Below are positions 1-12,094 of a stretch of DNA of 64,000 nt, in pieces. Below the pieces are notes generated by a model. That model ran no database searches, was not told the origin of the DNA, and saw only the letters and a program-made list of their open reading frames with translations. How positions within the stretch are numbered: position 1 is the first letter of the stretch; each line of letters starts with the position of its first letter. The DNA is from Eucalyptus grandis (lineage: Eukaryota > Streptophyta > Magnoliopsida > Myrtales > Myrtaceae): contig NC_052614.1 in the NCBI RefSeq assembly GCF_016545825.1, positions 62,038,034-62,102,033 on the forward strand. Direction: 5' to 3'. The position numbers were made by a program, and so were the translations under genes.

Positions 1-227
1 AGATCCAAAATCGACAATTATCAATAATTTTGCTTGGCAATTCGACATTGAGTAAGATGTTTTTCAATGTTATATTAGATATCAATTTGTGACATAGATC
101 ATGATTAAGATATTAATTTGTATATATAGATGTAGTCCTTGTCCCATAACTATCGTGTCAATAAGATCCCTGAATGATATGCTTTTTTTCATGTAAGTTC
201 ATTCATTACACAAATCAATAAAAATAC

Positions 228-2065
228 CTTGAGCCATCTTCGTGTCCTTGCAATAGTCAAATGATGGATCGACCAAGCATAAAGGGATACCTAAGGATGG
301 GAACAGGACGGTGAACACAATGTGGATAGAGTTGCTCAAATTGTATATATCCAAGAAAAGAAGTGCAAGAATTACCTACATTTATAAATAGATTTTTCCC
401 AAAAGTTGAGTTTAGCTCCACTACGGAATGAATAAGGCATCAAGCTTAAGAAATAAAGAAGGCTTTCCGCGATTCCTTCGGATGTCACTAAGCCAGGGAA
501 TCTGTCAACTACATACAAGCATATGTCTTTTGGGACACAAGAACAAAAATGTTAATTCAAGTAAATAGTGAAGGAATTGAGATGAGTGAGTGTGAAATCC
601 TACCCAAATGGTCGGCCCCAAGAAGGTGAAACAAATTTTCAGAAGGTGAAAAGGATTTTATACGCCTGGCCAGATACCAGATAACCTCCTTTTGCATAGG
701 AGCAAACTGAATAACAGACGCAAAGGCATTGCCGATGATTTCAGGACCAGCATCAACTCTGTTTATTAATGCCTTTACTATCCTCGTTCTTCCTCCCCGG
801 GCAGCATAGTGGAAGGCTCTATTGGGATCGAGGTCTTTATATTTTGGAAGGAAGTGCTTGACCAGGTTCTCAACCAACTGATCTTGTGCGGCCATAATCG
901 CAATATCGAGCATAGTAAAGTCCCTGGTTTCTATGGTCATAATTTTGGCCGTCATTGCTGCGGGGTCTTTATTGAGTTTTTCCTTGATAGTTTTCCAATC
1001 ACCTTTCACTACAGCTTCAAACAATTGTCGAGACGTTTCATCAATCACCGCCTTTGGTCTGACTGCAAAAATTGCACATTAAGATTTTCACAATTCTTGT
1101 TTTTTAGGTCTAAGTGTAACCATTGCACATGTTCAAAATTCCCATAAAATACAGATGCAAGCGAAGGGGGCGGCGGTGATTTACTCAACGAAGCTTTTGC
1201 ACCTTCCTTTACTCTTTGCGAGTAAAAGAACATTTTTTATTTGGGCTATCTCAATTATAATTCAAGAGATTAATGAGACTTTAAAAATGATTGAAAGATT
1301 ATATTTGAATTTATATAAATGTCTAATGAACTCAAGTCTATGCGAAACTCTTTGCCACCAAAGAGAAATGCACATAAATAACTTAAGAAAATTAATTACA
1401 CTTTACATGCTTTAGATCATGTATACATGACTCGTATCAGGCTCATTCAGTGCATGGAATTTTTTGTATTAAACTTAGATGCAAACTTGTAGCCCTTTGC
1501 TCATCATGAAATTGCTTTGTAGAGACAATCAGCGAAAATTCAATTTGTGTATTAAGTAGACATAGAAATTGATTAGTCCTCATGAGGTAATTGTTTAGAC
1601 AAAACTATCTTGATAATAGGAAATTTTCTGGTAATTAACCTTGATGAACTGGTCATTGAGTGCTTGTAAGTAATGAAACTAGGATGACAAAAGGAAGTGG
1701 GATCTTCATCAACAACTATAAGGGAACTTGTGGAGCCAAGTCATCCCAAATTAGGAGATTGACTTTGAGTAATACATTTTGTGCTCACTGTTTACTTGAA
1801 AGGGATAGCCATAACACGGACCCGAGAAAATGAATCAATTAGCAGTATTGGTGGCCACACATTGCTTTTGCATTTTTAGTTCGTGGAAATTACATATTTT
1901 CGGCCTCTGTAATTAGTTCCAATTAAATATGCCGCCAAACTAGATAAAGGAAACAAAGAAATTATAAGACCCCATCGCTTATACCATAATTTTTTCTGTT
2001 TTGGAACATGAACATGTACCTGGTGGATTCAAATTTCCTTGTATTTCACTTTGATGCGGCGCCAT
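228..2065 (-). CDS. Ankyrin-repeat protein, 5' part (four exons)
   Basis: Exons are read on the minus strand at 2020-2065, 604-1062, 376-526 and 228-334, all with GT-AG introns, and the phases agree (1, 1, 2, 1). The start MAPHQSEIQGNLNPP runs into VRPKAVIDETSRQLFEAVVK, then about 250 residues without a stop; the rest lies off the left edge. Exon 2 holds ankyrin-like helical repeats (FTMLDIAIMAAQDQLVENLV; NRAFHYAARGGRTRIVKALI). Exon 3 has the VVDRFPGL and LLYFLSLMPYSFRSG wording of plant ankyrin proteins of the ACD6/ITN1 type, which normally end in a membrane PGG domain (not visible here). Such proteins act in stress and defence signalling at membranes; that role is family knowledge. It is the least damaged gene in the window. 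The copied first exons upstream support this start. Confidence 0.82.
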
Positions 2066-2480
2066 TGGGTTGCTCTCCTCATTGCAATCTTTCAACGACA
2101 AAGTAAACAGATGATGCAAAAATGAGTAAGATATTCAATTAAGTTTTAGTCTTCCTAGGCCGAGTTTTTTTTTTTGAACAAATTCCTAGGCCGAGTTCAT
2201 TCCTTCCTTTTATACAAGTACCTCACCTAATGTAAACCTACACCTAGAGCAAGTAAAACATATAATTTTGTATTCACTTTATAGCGAGTGGATTACCTTT
2301 TTCTTTTGGATAGAAACGGTTGGATTACTTAAATGTAAAAAGGATTATCACTTGAAATAAAGACTAGACCTTTACTAGTTGGCAAGTAGGCTGAGGCTCA
2401 AGGGCCACACATAATTAGGTTCAGTACCTAGTGATCGAACTATTACTTGAAGGTGACTCTGTCTCTCTTTCTTATGATAC
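1490..2480. repeat. Direct duplication, copy 1 (ankyrin promoter and first exon)
   Basis: This block repeats at 2850-3850, about 1.36 kb downstream, with many substitutions and small indels. Matching anchors include the stretch around 1620-1700 with 2970-3050, the ankyrin first exon (2020-2065 with 3348-3404), and the run ending near 2480 with that near 3850. Copy 1 feeds the live-looking ankyrin gene. The block therefore holds the promoter, 5' UTR and exon 1 of that gene plus the start of intron 1. Confidence 0.75.
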
Positions 2481-3347
2481 AATTCATTCTATTCCTTGAC
2501 ACCAAAGGAGTCTTTACTATGTTAAGCTACTTCTTTCTCGAGCTTGGGAAAGTTATTCAAGCAAGTTATTTTGCAAGCTTTTAGCTGAACAAAGATATCG
2601 GCAAAAACGAGCATCTCACTTTGTCTAGTCCAAAAATAGGTATAAGGACACTAGAAGTGTTAAAAGTTTCATCACTTATAATAGTAACAACCATTTTTAT
2701 TGACAAATTATTTTTGGCTTAGAACAACAACATGATTTCCTTTTGGGAGATGACTATAGTGAATTGATTAGCTCGGGAATCATGTCTTTAAGGATGAGTC
2801 TCATGTAGTCTCTTAATGATAAGTAATTAAATATTCAAAACCCGTTTGTTTTGCGGTGCGCTCTTGACGGAATTGCTTTGTTGGACAACCAAGCGCCATC
2901 CGATTTGCATATCAAGTAGACATGGAAAATAATTAGTCCTCGCCGGTGATTGCTCGGACAAAACTTTCCGATAAGAGGAAATTTTCTGGTAGTTAATTTT
3001 GATGAACTGCTCATTGAGTTCTTATGAGCGGAAACTAGGATTGACAAAAAGCAGTCATCATCATCCAAAACTACGAGGGAACTCCTGCAGCCAAGTCATA
3101 CCAAATTTAGGAGATTTGACTTTGAGTAATACTTTTGCTTTTGCTTCTGTTTTCTTGAATCAAGTCAAGCGTATTTGATGGCACACATTGCTTTTGCATT
3201 TTTAGTTCGTTGTAGGAAATTTATTTATTTTTCGTCCCCATTTAGTTCCAATTACATCTGCGGCCAAACTAGATAAAGAAACAAAGAACTTATAAGACCA
3301 CATCACTTATGCCATAAATTTTTCTGGGTTGGAACATAAATATGGAC

Positions 3348-3404
3348 CTGGTGGTGGTTCTACGGATTCGAATCTCCTTGTATTTCACTCGGTTGCGGCG
3401 CCAT
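3348..3404 (-). pseudogene. Copied first exon of the ankyrin gene, with a stop
   Basis: On the minus strand it reads MAPQPSEIQGDSNP and then TAG, followed by a GT donor at 3347. It is clearly the counterpart of MAPHQSEIQGNLNPP at 2020-2065. The early stop and the absence of a following intact exon 2 make it a pseudo-exon. It could still act as an alternative transcription start for the downstream gene, but there is no evidence for that. Confidence 0.65.
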
Positions 3405-3591
3405 TGGGTTGCTCTCCTCGTTGTAGTCTTTCAAAAACATAGTAGGTGGAGGATGCAAAAATGGGTAAGATATCTAATTATCTAAGAGTTTTGGTCCCCC
3501 TAAGCGGAGTTCATTCCATCTTTTTATAGAAGTACCTCTAATATAAAGGCAACCCCCTACACCTAGTGCAAGTAAGCATCACTTGTTCTTC

Positions 3592-3693
<102 letters not shown>

Positions 3694-3849
3694 TTACATT
3701 ATAGTGGTTGGATTACTTGAGTAAAAATGATTATCACTGGGAATATAAGCTAGACCTACACAAGTTGGCAAGCAAACTCGAGACTCCAAGACCACGAGAT
3801 CATTAGGTTCATTCCCAAGTGATCGAACCGTTGCTTTAATGTAACTTTG

Positions 3850-4760
3850 TCTCTCTTTCTTATGATAAAGTTCATTCCGTCCCTTGACACCAATGGAGTC
3901 TTTACCAAGTTAAGCCACTTCTTTGTTGGGCTCAAGAAAGCTATTCAGGCAAATTAATTTGCAAGCCTTTAGCCAAATAACGCCATATGCAAAAAGGTGC
4001 CTCAATTTTGTCGGCCCAAAGGCACAAGTACGAAACTTCAATTCCATAGATTTGCTTAATGTAGAAAATAACTAGGTTTCTTAGAAATTTCTCTTTTCAA
4101 CAAAATTAATTTTTATGGAAGCAAAATCTAAAAAATAAGAAAACATAATGCATCTAATATATGGGATATCCACAATAAACAAGAACAAAACATGTGATAT
4201 TCTCAATTATGACAACTAAATCCTATACGGAAATAGAAAAACTAACAAAAGAAGGAAATTAAATAAATTGGGGCGACTACTTGGAACCTACCTCGTTTTT
4301 CTAGATAAACTTCACCAAAATAAATAAATAAATAAATTGGGGTGACTAGTTAAATTGCAATTGAATAATTAATGGCAACTTTGTCTTTTTATGAAAATGG
4401 TGTGCATTTTTTGTTTTGTCGGTCTTACTCTACTCATACTCTAACTCTTACTCTCAGATTTTTGCCATGTCTCCATATAAGGTGTGGGAGTCGAAACCCA
4501 CACTGAAGCTATATCATCCTCACCCCAACCCCTTGAGAATGTGGAGATCTGAACCACCTTCCTCTTCCTATGTGGGAGTGGTGACCATTAGAGTGCATTT
4601 AATCGATAAGGGATGAAAATAGCGCCATCCAAAGGTTTTCGTGTAATATATATAGCTATAAAATGGAAATTTTCCAAACTTTTCATTTCCAAATATGTCA
4701 ATAAAAATACGTTTGGTAAAGTTTTGATTGCTGTGTTTGAAAATGAATACGGTTAACCTT
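3850..4760. other. Intergenic stretch, no gene seen
   Basis: AT-rich sequence with short open frames only. An open stretch at 4416-4616 has low-complexity, proline- and serine-rich wording and no recognisable domain; I do not regard it as a gene. Nothing else is supported here. Confidence 0.6.
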
Positions 4761-6720
4761 GCAAAATTTAATTACACTCTGTATGCTTTAGATCTTGTAT
4801 ACATGACTATATGAGGCTCATTCATTGCAGTGGAATTTTCTGCATTAAACTTATATGGTAAATTTCTTAACAAAAAAAAAAAAATTAACAGAGATCATGA
4901 GTTTTTATAAATAGGTCTTGAATCATGAATTAGTTTTGTGGGACCTTCTAAGTTTCATATATCAAACGATGCATTTTTAGTGAGTTTTAATTTGTAGTTG
5001 CCATTGATCTAATCCGCAATATCATTTATACATTATAAGTGCATTTTGTTACTATTTGGAAGTAAACAGAGTATTTCTTTGGGCTTTCTCAATTATAGAT
5101 ATTGTTCAAATTTTAAAAAAAATGAAAATATTGTCTGTAAGTTTATATGTTAGCATTTGTATGCTGTGAAATTCAAAGTGATTTGGACTAAAAAAGTCAA
5201 AATGCATTAAACACAAGGTTAATGAAAAATAAAATTAAAATTTCAAGAGACAAACCTCTAGTTGTTTTGCGACCAACTTGGGAAGCTTTATAAGTTGCCA
5301 TGCCTTCGTAGTCCGTTTTTCGTGCAACTCTTTCTTACCAAAAATTCAATGAATATAAATAACCTAATTAATTTTACTCTATATGCTCTTGATCATGTAT
5401 ACATGATCAAGCTCATTCATCACATGGAATTTATTGCATGAAACTTAAATGGTAAAATTTTAAGCAAAAAAAAAAAAAAATCAACGTTAAACTTAGCAAA
5501 GATCATGAGTTTATTTATTTTTATTTTTAATATAGGTATCAAATTAGGAATTAGTTTTGTGGGACCTTCTAGGTTCCATATATTGGATGATCTGTTTTTA
5601 GTGCGCTTTTATTTTTGTTGTCATTGATCTTATCCACGATATCATTCATAAATTATGAGCGTGTTCTTTTATTCTTTGAAAGTATAAAAGTATGTCTTTT
5701 TGGACTTTTTCAATTATAATTCAAGATATTATTCAGATTTTAAAATTATGAAATTTTTTTTTTAAAGTTATATGTCAGTATTGTATGCTTTGAAGCTTAA
5801 AATGTTCTGATTGAAAAGTCAAAATCCATGAAACACAAGACTTATGAAAAATAAAAGTTCAAAGTGACAAACCTCTGGTTGTTTTGCAACCGTCTTGGGA
5901 AGCTTTATTAGTTGCCATGCCTTGTGAACTCCCTTCTTCGTGAAATTCTTTGTTACCATAAAGAGAAACAAATATAATCAACCTTAGAAAAGTTAATTAC
6001 ACTTTGCATGCTTTATATCATGCATACTAGCTCAATCATTGCATGGATTTTTTTTTCATTAACCTTAGATGGTAAACTTCTAAACAAAAGAATTAACGTT
6101 AAACTTAACAAAGATCACAACTTCCTTTCGAGATAGAAATTGTATCATGAATTAGTGGGACGTTCTAGCTTTCATATAGTGGACAATGCGATTTTACTAA
6201 GCTTTTGTCTCATTGCCATTGATCTTATCCATGATATCGTTAAGTAAATTATGAGCACATTCTTTTACTTTTTGGAAGTAAAAAGTTTTTTTGGGGGTGC
6301 TTTCTCAATTATAATTCAAGATACTATTCAGATATCAAAAATTATAAAAATTTTATACTTCAATTTATATGTCAGCATATGTATGCTCTGAAACTTGAAG
6401 TATTTGGGATTGAAAAAGTTAAAATGCGAAACACAAGATTTATGAAAAACAAAAATTAAAAGTTCAAAGTGACAAACCTCTGGTTGTTTTGCAACTGTCT
6501 TGGCAAGCTTGATCGAGTTGCCATGTCCATTGAACTCAAGTCTATTCGAACCTCTTTGTTACCTAAAGAGAAATGGACATAAATAACTTTAGAAAAATTA
6601 ATTGCACTTTGTATGCTTTGGATCATGCATACATGAGTAGTATCATGTCATTCGGTGCCTGGAATTTTCTGTATTAAACTTAGATGGTAAATTTTTTTTA
6701 AAAAAAATTAATGTCAAACT
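4760..6720. repeat. Tandem array of ~0.61 kb units with an ankyrin-gene linker exon
   Basis: The same landmark (a run like ACTTTGTATGCTTTAGATCA) recurs near 4771, 5375, 5998 and 6604, giving periods of about 604, 623 and 606 bases. A shorter relic is at 1400-1440. Each unit holds, on the minus strand, a short exon-like stretch before a GT donor: 5256-5333, 5873-5950 and 6478-6558. Its best frame reads KAWQLIKLPKTVAKQ or similar, of the WQLI type that I associate with linkers in plant ankyrin genes. Two more units lie after the gap at 49001-49960. Whether any is spliced into the ankyrin transcript cannot be told. Confidence 0.7.
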
Positions 6721-7088
6721 TAATAGAGATGATGAGTTATTTCGAGATCTCGGTGCCATTAATCTTATTTGCGATATCGTTCATAAATTAAGTTCATACA
6801 AAATTTATGTATCTTCATAACTATAATAGAACTATACATAAATAAAAATTATGAATTTATTTAATCATATCGATTTTATCAATTAATAAAATTAATAAAT
6901 AAGTCACCATCTATACAATATATAAGTTTACAACATTCATAGAAATGCATTGCATGGATTTTTTCTTAAATAAGTGTATCGTTTAACTTTATTGGATAGA
7001 TATAATGGTTGGGAAAAAGAATTGATCTAATTTTCTTAGAAAACCCATGTTATCTTCCTTGTTTTTGTGGCAAGAATGTACAGCCATG

Positions 7089-7526
7089 TGTCACGTCCGT
7101 GAATCCTCCCGTACCCGTGACACTTGTGAGTGGGGGCTTGGGGTTATCTAGTGAAGAGAGTAAGGCGGAAGGGTAGAACACAAGCGGTCCCGTGGGGTGG
7201 CGTCGGGACGGTTGGTGCTAGGAGTTCTAGGATAGAAAGATTATATCACTTAGGAGCTGCGAAGACGGGGTAGCCTCCCGTGCACAACCGGTCGAGCTTA
7301 TGTCGCTCTGGCGAGGCCATGGCAGCCGAAACCCGGTTGTTGTGCCTAAAGAAACTGTTGTCTTACTCGATGGACTAGACGCCCGAGCGAAGCTGGGCGT
7401 GGTAGGATCTCGTACGAAGAATCATTCACCGTATTGTTCGTGGAACAGCTGGGCGGCCCAGGCGAATTCCGCTCGTTGGGCGCCCACGGGTCGTTCCCGG
7501 GCCAAGGAAACTCTCGGCCCGTGACA
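7089..7526. mobile_element. Solo-LTR-like insertion, 438 bases
   Basis: A GC-rich island in AT-rich DNA begins TGTCACG and ends CGTGACA, the inverted TG...CA ends typical of LTRs. The four bases CATG flank it on both sides (7085-7088 and 7527-7530), fitting a short target-site duplication. No gag-pol, primer-binding site or second LTR is visible, so a solo LTR or a small non-coding element fits best. A 74-codon open frame within it (7300-7524) looks incidental. Confidence 0.55.
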
Positions 7527-7559
7527 CATGCATGTATATTGCACTATGTGTTAGTGAAT

Positions 7560-7856
7560 TTTCTTTTCTAATGTTATCTTAAGCTTTGTCATGACAGTGA
7601 CAACCACTTTCATTGAGTAATTTTTCACTCAAAACTATGGTAATATTTATTTTTGGGAGATGACTGTTGTAAATTGAATGGTTTAGGGATCATGTATTAA
7701 AGGGATTAGTCTAGTGCAGTCTCTTAAAGATAAGTAATTAACTATGTAGAACCCGTTTGTTTTGCATGAAATTGCTTTGTACGACATTGTGTATGCTTAC
7801 GGTTCACTTGAAAGGAATAGTCACTCATGGGCTCAAGAAAAATGAATCAGTTAGTT
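7560..7856. repeat. Third copy of the ankyrin upstream block
   Basis: 7560-7800 matches 2680-2880, and 7800-7856 matches about 1785-1845. The match resumes after the TIR insertion at about 9001-9060. This shows that the 7-10 kb region is another paralogue of the ankyrin 5' region, leading to the first-exon relative at 9807-9846. Confidence 0.65.
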
Positions 7857-8999
7857 GGGAAAAGTGTCTAAAAAGTCTTAAATTTATTATGTTTGTGTCA
7901 ATTTAGTCCTAAGCCTTTTGGTTTATAGCCAATTAAGTCCTTTCGGCTAATTTTGATCGGATAATTTTTGAACCAGCAATTCGGAGACCTTTATGCCCTG
8001 AACATCTTTCTGATAAAGCGAAATCTCATACTCTCCCCAATATAGTATTCTTCACAATGGTCCATGTCAAGTTGCTAGCGAAGCATCATCACGCTTCGAT
8101 GTAAACACGAGCACCGGATGGTTAATCCGATCCCGCACGACTTATTTGCACGACACAAGTTCCTGGATGGTCCACACAGGGAATTGGAGTAGTTTGTTGG
8201 GCGCGAGGAGTCCATTTGTTGCTTACAAGCTTCTGAATCTTGGTCCTCCCCATTTCAATGGCATCAATGTGACGTGGACGCGGTCGGTTAACATGGCATT
8301 CGGTATTGATGGACAACTTTTCACAATATTTTCAAATTTTTATTTTCTTTTTGCTTTTCTTTTATTTTCTTCTCCTCCTCGCTTCAACCGGTTTGAACCT
8401 TGGCAACTAGCCAAAGGTGAGGACCGCGAGGTTGAGGTCCTACTAACGAGGGTTAAGCCCTCACGAGGCTGAGGATGGTCTCTGGCCATGGGTAAGGCCC
8501 AACCTCGCTAGATCAAACAAGGTCAAGCCTCATCTAGCCACTAGTAAGGGCTCGAGCCCTCATAGGCACGACCTCACAGCTTCTAGCGAGTGCTCCAACC
8601 TTGCCGGTCGGCAAGGCCAAGCTTCATCCATGATGACGAGGCAAGCCTCACCATGGCTAGTGAGGCTTGCCAAAGATAACACATCGACCTTGCCAACTCT
8701 TGCCTTTGGCCGATATTAGTAGTCTAGTAACCAACTAGAGGAAGAATGAGGAGAAGGAAAAAAAAAGGAAAAGGAAATAAATTAAAAATGCAAAAATATG
8801 TAAAAATTATTAAAAGTTATCCGAGTCAGCCAATCGGCGTCCATATTAGTAATATTTGGCCAAAATCAGCCATTTTGATTGAATTAGCACTAGATCAAAA
8901 AATTTAGATTAAATTGGTACCAATAAAAGTTTAGGAACTTACCAAAAAAAAATTATGACTAAATTGTAATAAATTGATGACTTTTCTAACACTTTTTCC
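7857..8999. mobile_element. Non-autonomous TIR transposon (MULE-like)
   Basis: The left end GGGAAAAGTGTCTAAAAAGT and the inverse of the right end (GGAAAAAGTGTTAGAAAAGT) match. The similarity continues for over 80 bases, including the TTTATTA...CAATTTAGTC run. Long degenerate TIRs around a GC-rich, gene-like but non-coding core (8390-8700) fit a Mutator-like non-autonomous element. The paralogous site near 1840 lacks the insert. The target duplication is unclear. An open frame at 8146-8472 has no recognisable domain and I do not call it a gene. Confidence 0.7.
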
Positions 9000-9059
9000 T
9001 AGATAAGCTATATTAGCTTTTGCATTTTTAGCATGAGGAAATTAGATTTGTTTGGCCTT

Positions 9060-9960
9060 GGTAAGTTGGGAAATCTCAGTTGTAGCCTTTATACTTTGTT
9101 TGGCTATGAGTCCAATCCTCATACTGTTCTATGGCGACAATTTAAATCAATTTGTTAAAATTACCAGGACAAAGAATTTTGCGTCCCTAATAATTCGGAA
9201 GTAAGCTATCTTTCAAAAAGAAAATTTTTTCTGATGATTTAGTTGGACTTTACAAATTATTTAGAAGTCAAGCAATGTCTTTTTAGGATACGTACTTGAG
9301 TTCAATGCATGATTTTAGGTACCCTGGACTCGCATTAAGAGCACAACTATAATTGTATGAGTTCCAGCTTAGTCGAATCGACATTTTTGCCTCAAATCAG
9401 CTCATCGGTTTGAAAATGTTTTAGTGAAATTTGCTCCTTATTTCAACTTCCATTTTCTTGAAAAGATGGTTGGAGTGTGAAAAGTAAGAGCTGTCAACAC
9501 TCCAACGGGGAATGAAGGATATAGAAGCATGTTTGGGTGCGTTGTTTAAACAAACCTCGTAAATACTGTCGTTTTAGTCGTTTTGAAGTTTTAAGTTCAG
9601 GCGTGAAAACGACAGCAAATTTCTACCAAAGCGTATTTTCATTGAAAACTTGTGGAAAAGAAAGACAGGAAATTGGAAAATTTTCTCGGATCAAACCCTT
9701 TCAAATTTAGGCCCAAATTAACCCCCAAAAAGCGACACTTTTCCAATTTTCCATCACCTTTTGTGATGAAATCAAATTTCTAAAGAAAGGAAAGAACAGA
9801 ACATACCTGGCGATGGTTTCGGAATCGAACTGTCTTGGATATCCATGGAGGTTTCCTTGCCGTGCCGCGAGCAGGGTGCAAACTCTCGGCACAGTTTGGT
9901 AAGTCAAACCCTAGACAAAACACAAGCAGAATGGGGTGCAAATAGCCATTTACGCTAACC
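9060..9960. repeat. Paralogue of 50008-50960 (ankyrin-gene promoter region)
   Basis: This stretch aligns base for base, with small indels, to 50008-50960 beyond the assembly gap. Examples are the CCAAAAAGCGACACTTTTCC run at 9725 and 50822 and the first-exon block. It is promoter-like, ending in exon 1 on the minus strand. Confidence 0.75.
9807..9846 (-). pseudogene. Orphan first exon, ankyrin-gene type
   Basis: On the minus strand this reads MDIQDSSIPKPSP and then one base before a GTATGT donor, the same exon-1 length class and exit phase as the ankyrin exon at 2020-2065. A counterpart (MDQELAP) is at 50901-50922 in a paralogous block. No exon 2 follows in cis before the relics at 4760-6720 and the live exon at 604-1062. 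It could be a dead exon or a distant alternative start of the ankyrin gene. Confidence 0.5.
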
Positions 9961-11708
9961 ACCAATTGTTTAAGTATCTGGCAATGTAAATTGAGTCTTA
10001 CCCATAAAGCTATGGAGCTTCAAGTTGGTCGAATACCTAAATATAGTGGATAAGGTCACTTCCAACTAATCATTACAAAGTTTACTTGCTGAAAATTTAT
10101 GGAATTGTCGATATGTTTCATGGTCTGGACATAACTTTTAAAGCACTCAAAGCTCAAGTTTTACGTCATGTAATCGTGAAGTGCTAATGCCTTTTAAGAT
10201 AGATTATATATCAATCCTAAATTCGTGTTTGGTGTACTGTTTTCTACCTAAGCCTCTAATCAAAAGCAGATCCTCTTCAGTAGGACTACAAGGCCAAAGA
10301 TATGTTGTAGGGGCTGGAGCCAATGCTAAGATGTCTAAATTATGCCTTTTCTCTGCTTTATTGGACAGAGTGTTCCAGGGTACATTTGGAGGCACCTGTT
10401 GCTCAACTAGTACCAGAAATGTTGCCCAATCCAAAATCATGTCCCATTGATTCTCTACTCCATGACAAGTGGTGATTTTTTAGAGTTAAACTTTATCTTG
10501 AAGTCTAATTACACTCATGTTCATGTGGCCTATGATAGGATCGTAGGTTGCATGACTTTAGACTATACCCCTTTCTCAAAATATTAGTAGCAAGTATAAC
10601 ATCTTGTCTTAAAACTTTTTAAATGATTTATAATTTTATTTTTGTTTACTGGTTTCTTGCTGAAAATTTGTCGAGCCAATTGTGACGTCATGCCTATTCG
10701 TTTGTGATCCTTTTAAGATTGAGTTTCTCCTTCGCTACTTGTGACAATGGTTTTGTAGTTCAAAGGGCATTTATGTTATTCGCAGGATGTGACTCACTTT
10801 CATCAACATTCAATTGCTTCTTGTGGAAGCAATTAAATGCGCTTCTGTTGTATATTCATCCAATCCCACTATTCCATATTATTGCCTTTTTTGTGGTGCT
10901 GAGGGTGGGTTTGGTTTGTTGTGTGTGGGGCTTGGTGTTGGGAAACTTATGGATGGGATCTTGACAGAGTCAACGCTAGACCTTCAACCCTTATGGAGAC
11001 AAAAGGGCTGTTCTATTGTTCACCTTTGTATATGAAATGCAATATATGGTTATTGATGCATAGTGTTTTTTTTTTTCCCATCTTGGAAGGGCTATTGATG
11101 TATTGACATTCAAGTTATTTGGCTGTCCCTAATTATGTGTGCTGAAAACTGTCTTTTCCAGATCAGCATTCGCCTGATTTACTTAACCGAAACACTTATT
11201 TCCTGGTTAATCATAAAGAGCACAGAATATTCAGGTTTTAACATTTGGACAACCTTGTATTGGCAATGCGGTGTTTGCATCTTACAGTGTTTGCATACCA
11301 AAACATTACGTTTTCCTACTGGACAAGATGTTTTGTCTCATTTGCCTCTGTACTATTTTTGGTTCCCACAGAAGACGGAACATCAATTCCCTAGAGAGGT
11401 ATGGTGTTGATCTTGACAGAATATCAAATAAATTATGGGGAATTGTTGATGACTGAATTTGAGGTTTGCTTTGCATTTCTTTCAACCTGTCTAACAAGTG
11501 AAGTATCATATATTCCGGCATTGTACGTACTCTTTTTGTTCAGCTTATACAGAGACTGTCTTGTTTGTTTTCTTCTTAACAAAGCAGGGTAGTTTGTAGA
11601 CCTCATTACGTTATAAATTTTTTTTTTTGAGTAACTCTCATTCTTGCAAAAGCCATCATGAGTTTTTCATATCGATTCAAAAGTTTAAGACACATAATAA
11701 TGTTTATT

Positions 11709-11751
<43 letters not shown>

Positions 11752-11925
11752 CACACACACACAATGTATGTCTACTAATGCGTATAATTATTAGTGACTA
11801 GCTCAAAGATAATACGGTTGAACATATTAATGTGAGATGAAAATGATTTGATTCCACCTGCTTCTCTACTAACTTCAATCATACTCGTAACGGTTTCATG
11901 TAATTCAGGTCTTACTTTATTGCAG
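9960..11925. other. Unassigned stretch between the ankyrin region and duplication A
   Basis: Several open frames of 60-91 codons occur (for example around 10204-10440 minus and 11135-11410 plus), but none shows a domain that I recognise and codon use is not convincing. A 27-base stretch at about 11371-11397 is flanked by a good acceptor (CCCACAG) and donor (GTATGG) and might be a mini-exon. The text at 10700-11500 looks like intron or UTR of an unrecognised plus-strand gene. Confidence 0.4.
11713..11763. repeat. Compound microsatellite (CT)n(AC)n
   Basis: A CT/TC tract of roughly 17 units is followed by about seven AC units. Such tracts are common in plant introns and 5' UTRs. It is unique in the window. 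Confidence 0.95.
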
Positions 11926-12094
11926 GGTATGGCTATATAACGCAGGATTTAGTAGTTATCAGGTTGATAAAGTTTGGCGATACCCTCAGGAGAAGATGCA
12001 TCACATGCAGCAAAGTGATGAGCTAATTTCAGTCGAAGCTACTTGTTCAAACAATTATTACATTGGTTATCATGCAAGATGCAATAAGTCGTGA
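11926..12094 (+). CDS. Possible terminal exon of an unrecognised gene
   Basis: After a strong acceptor (CTTACTTTATTGCAG, ending at 11925) an open frame of 55 codons runs to TGA. It begins VWLYNAGFSSYQVDKVWRYP and is rich in Met, His, Gln and Tyr. Its amino-acid mix looks protein-like, and a second frame stays open for 33 codons. I know no family with this text, and upstream exons were not found. Low confidence. Confidence 0.25.

Noticed and set aside
809..1147. 112-codon open frame on the plus strand
   Set aside because: It is the antisense shadow of the ankyrin exon at 604-1062, which has family text and correct splice phases.
8146..8472. 108-codon open frame on the plus strand
   Set aside because: It lies inside the TIR element at 7857-8999, has no domain, and ends in low-complexity Phe/Leu and Arg-rich text.
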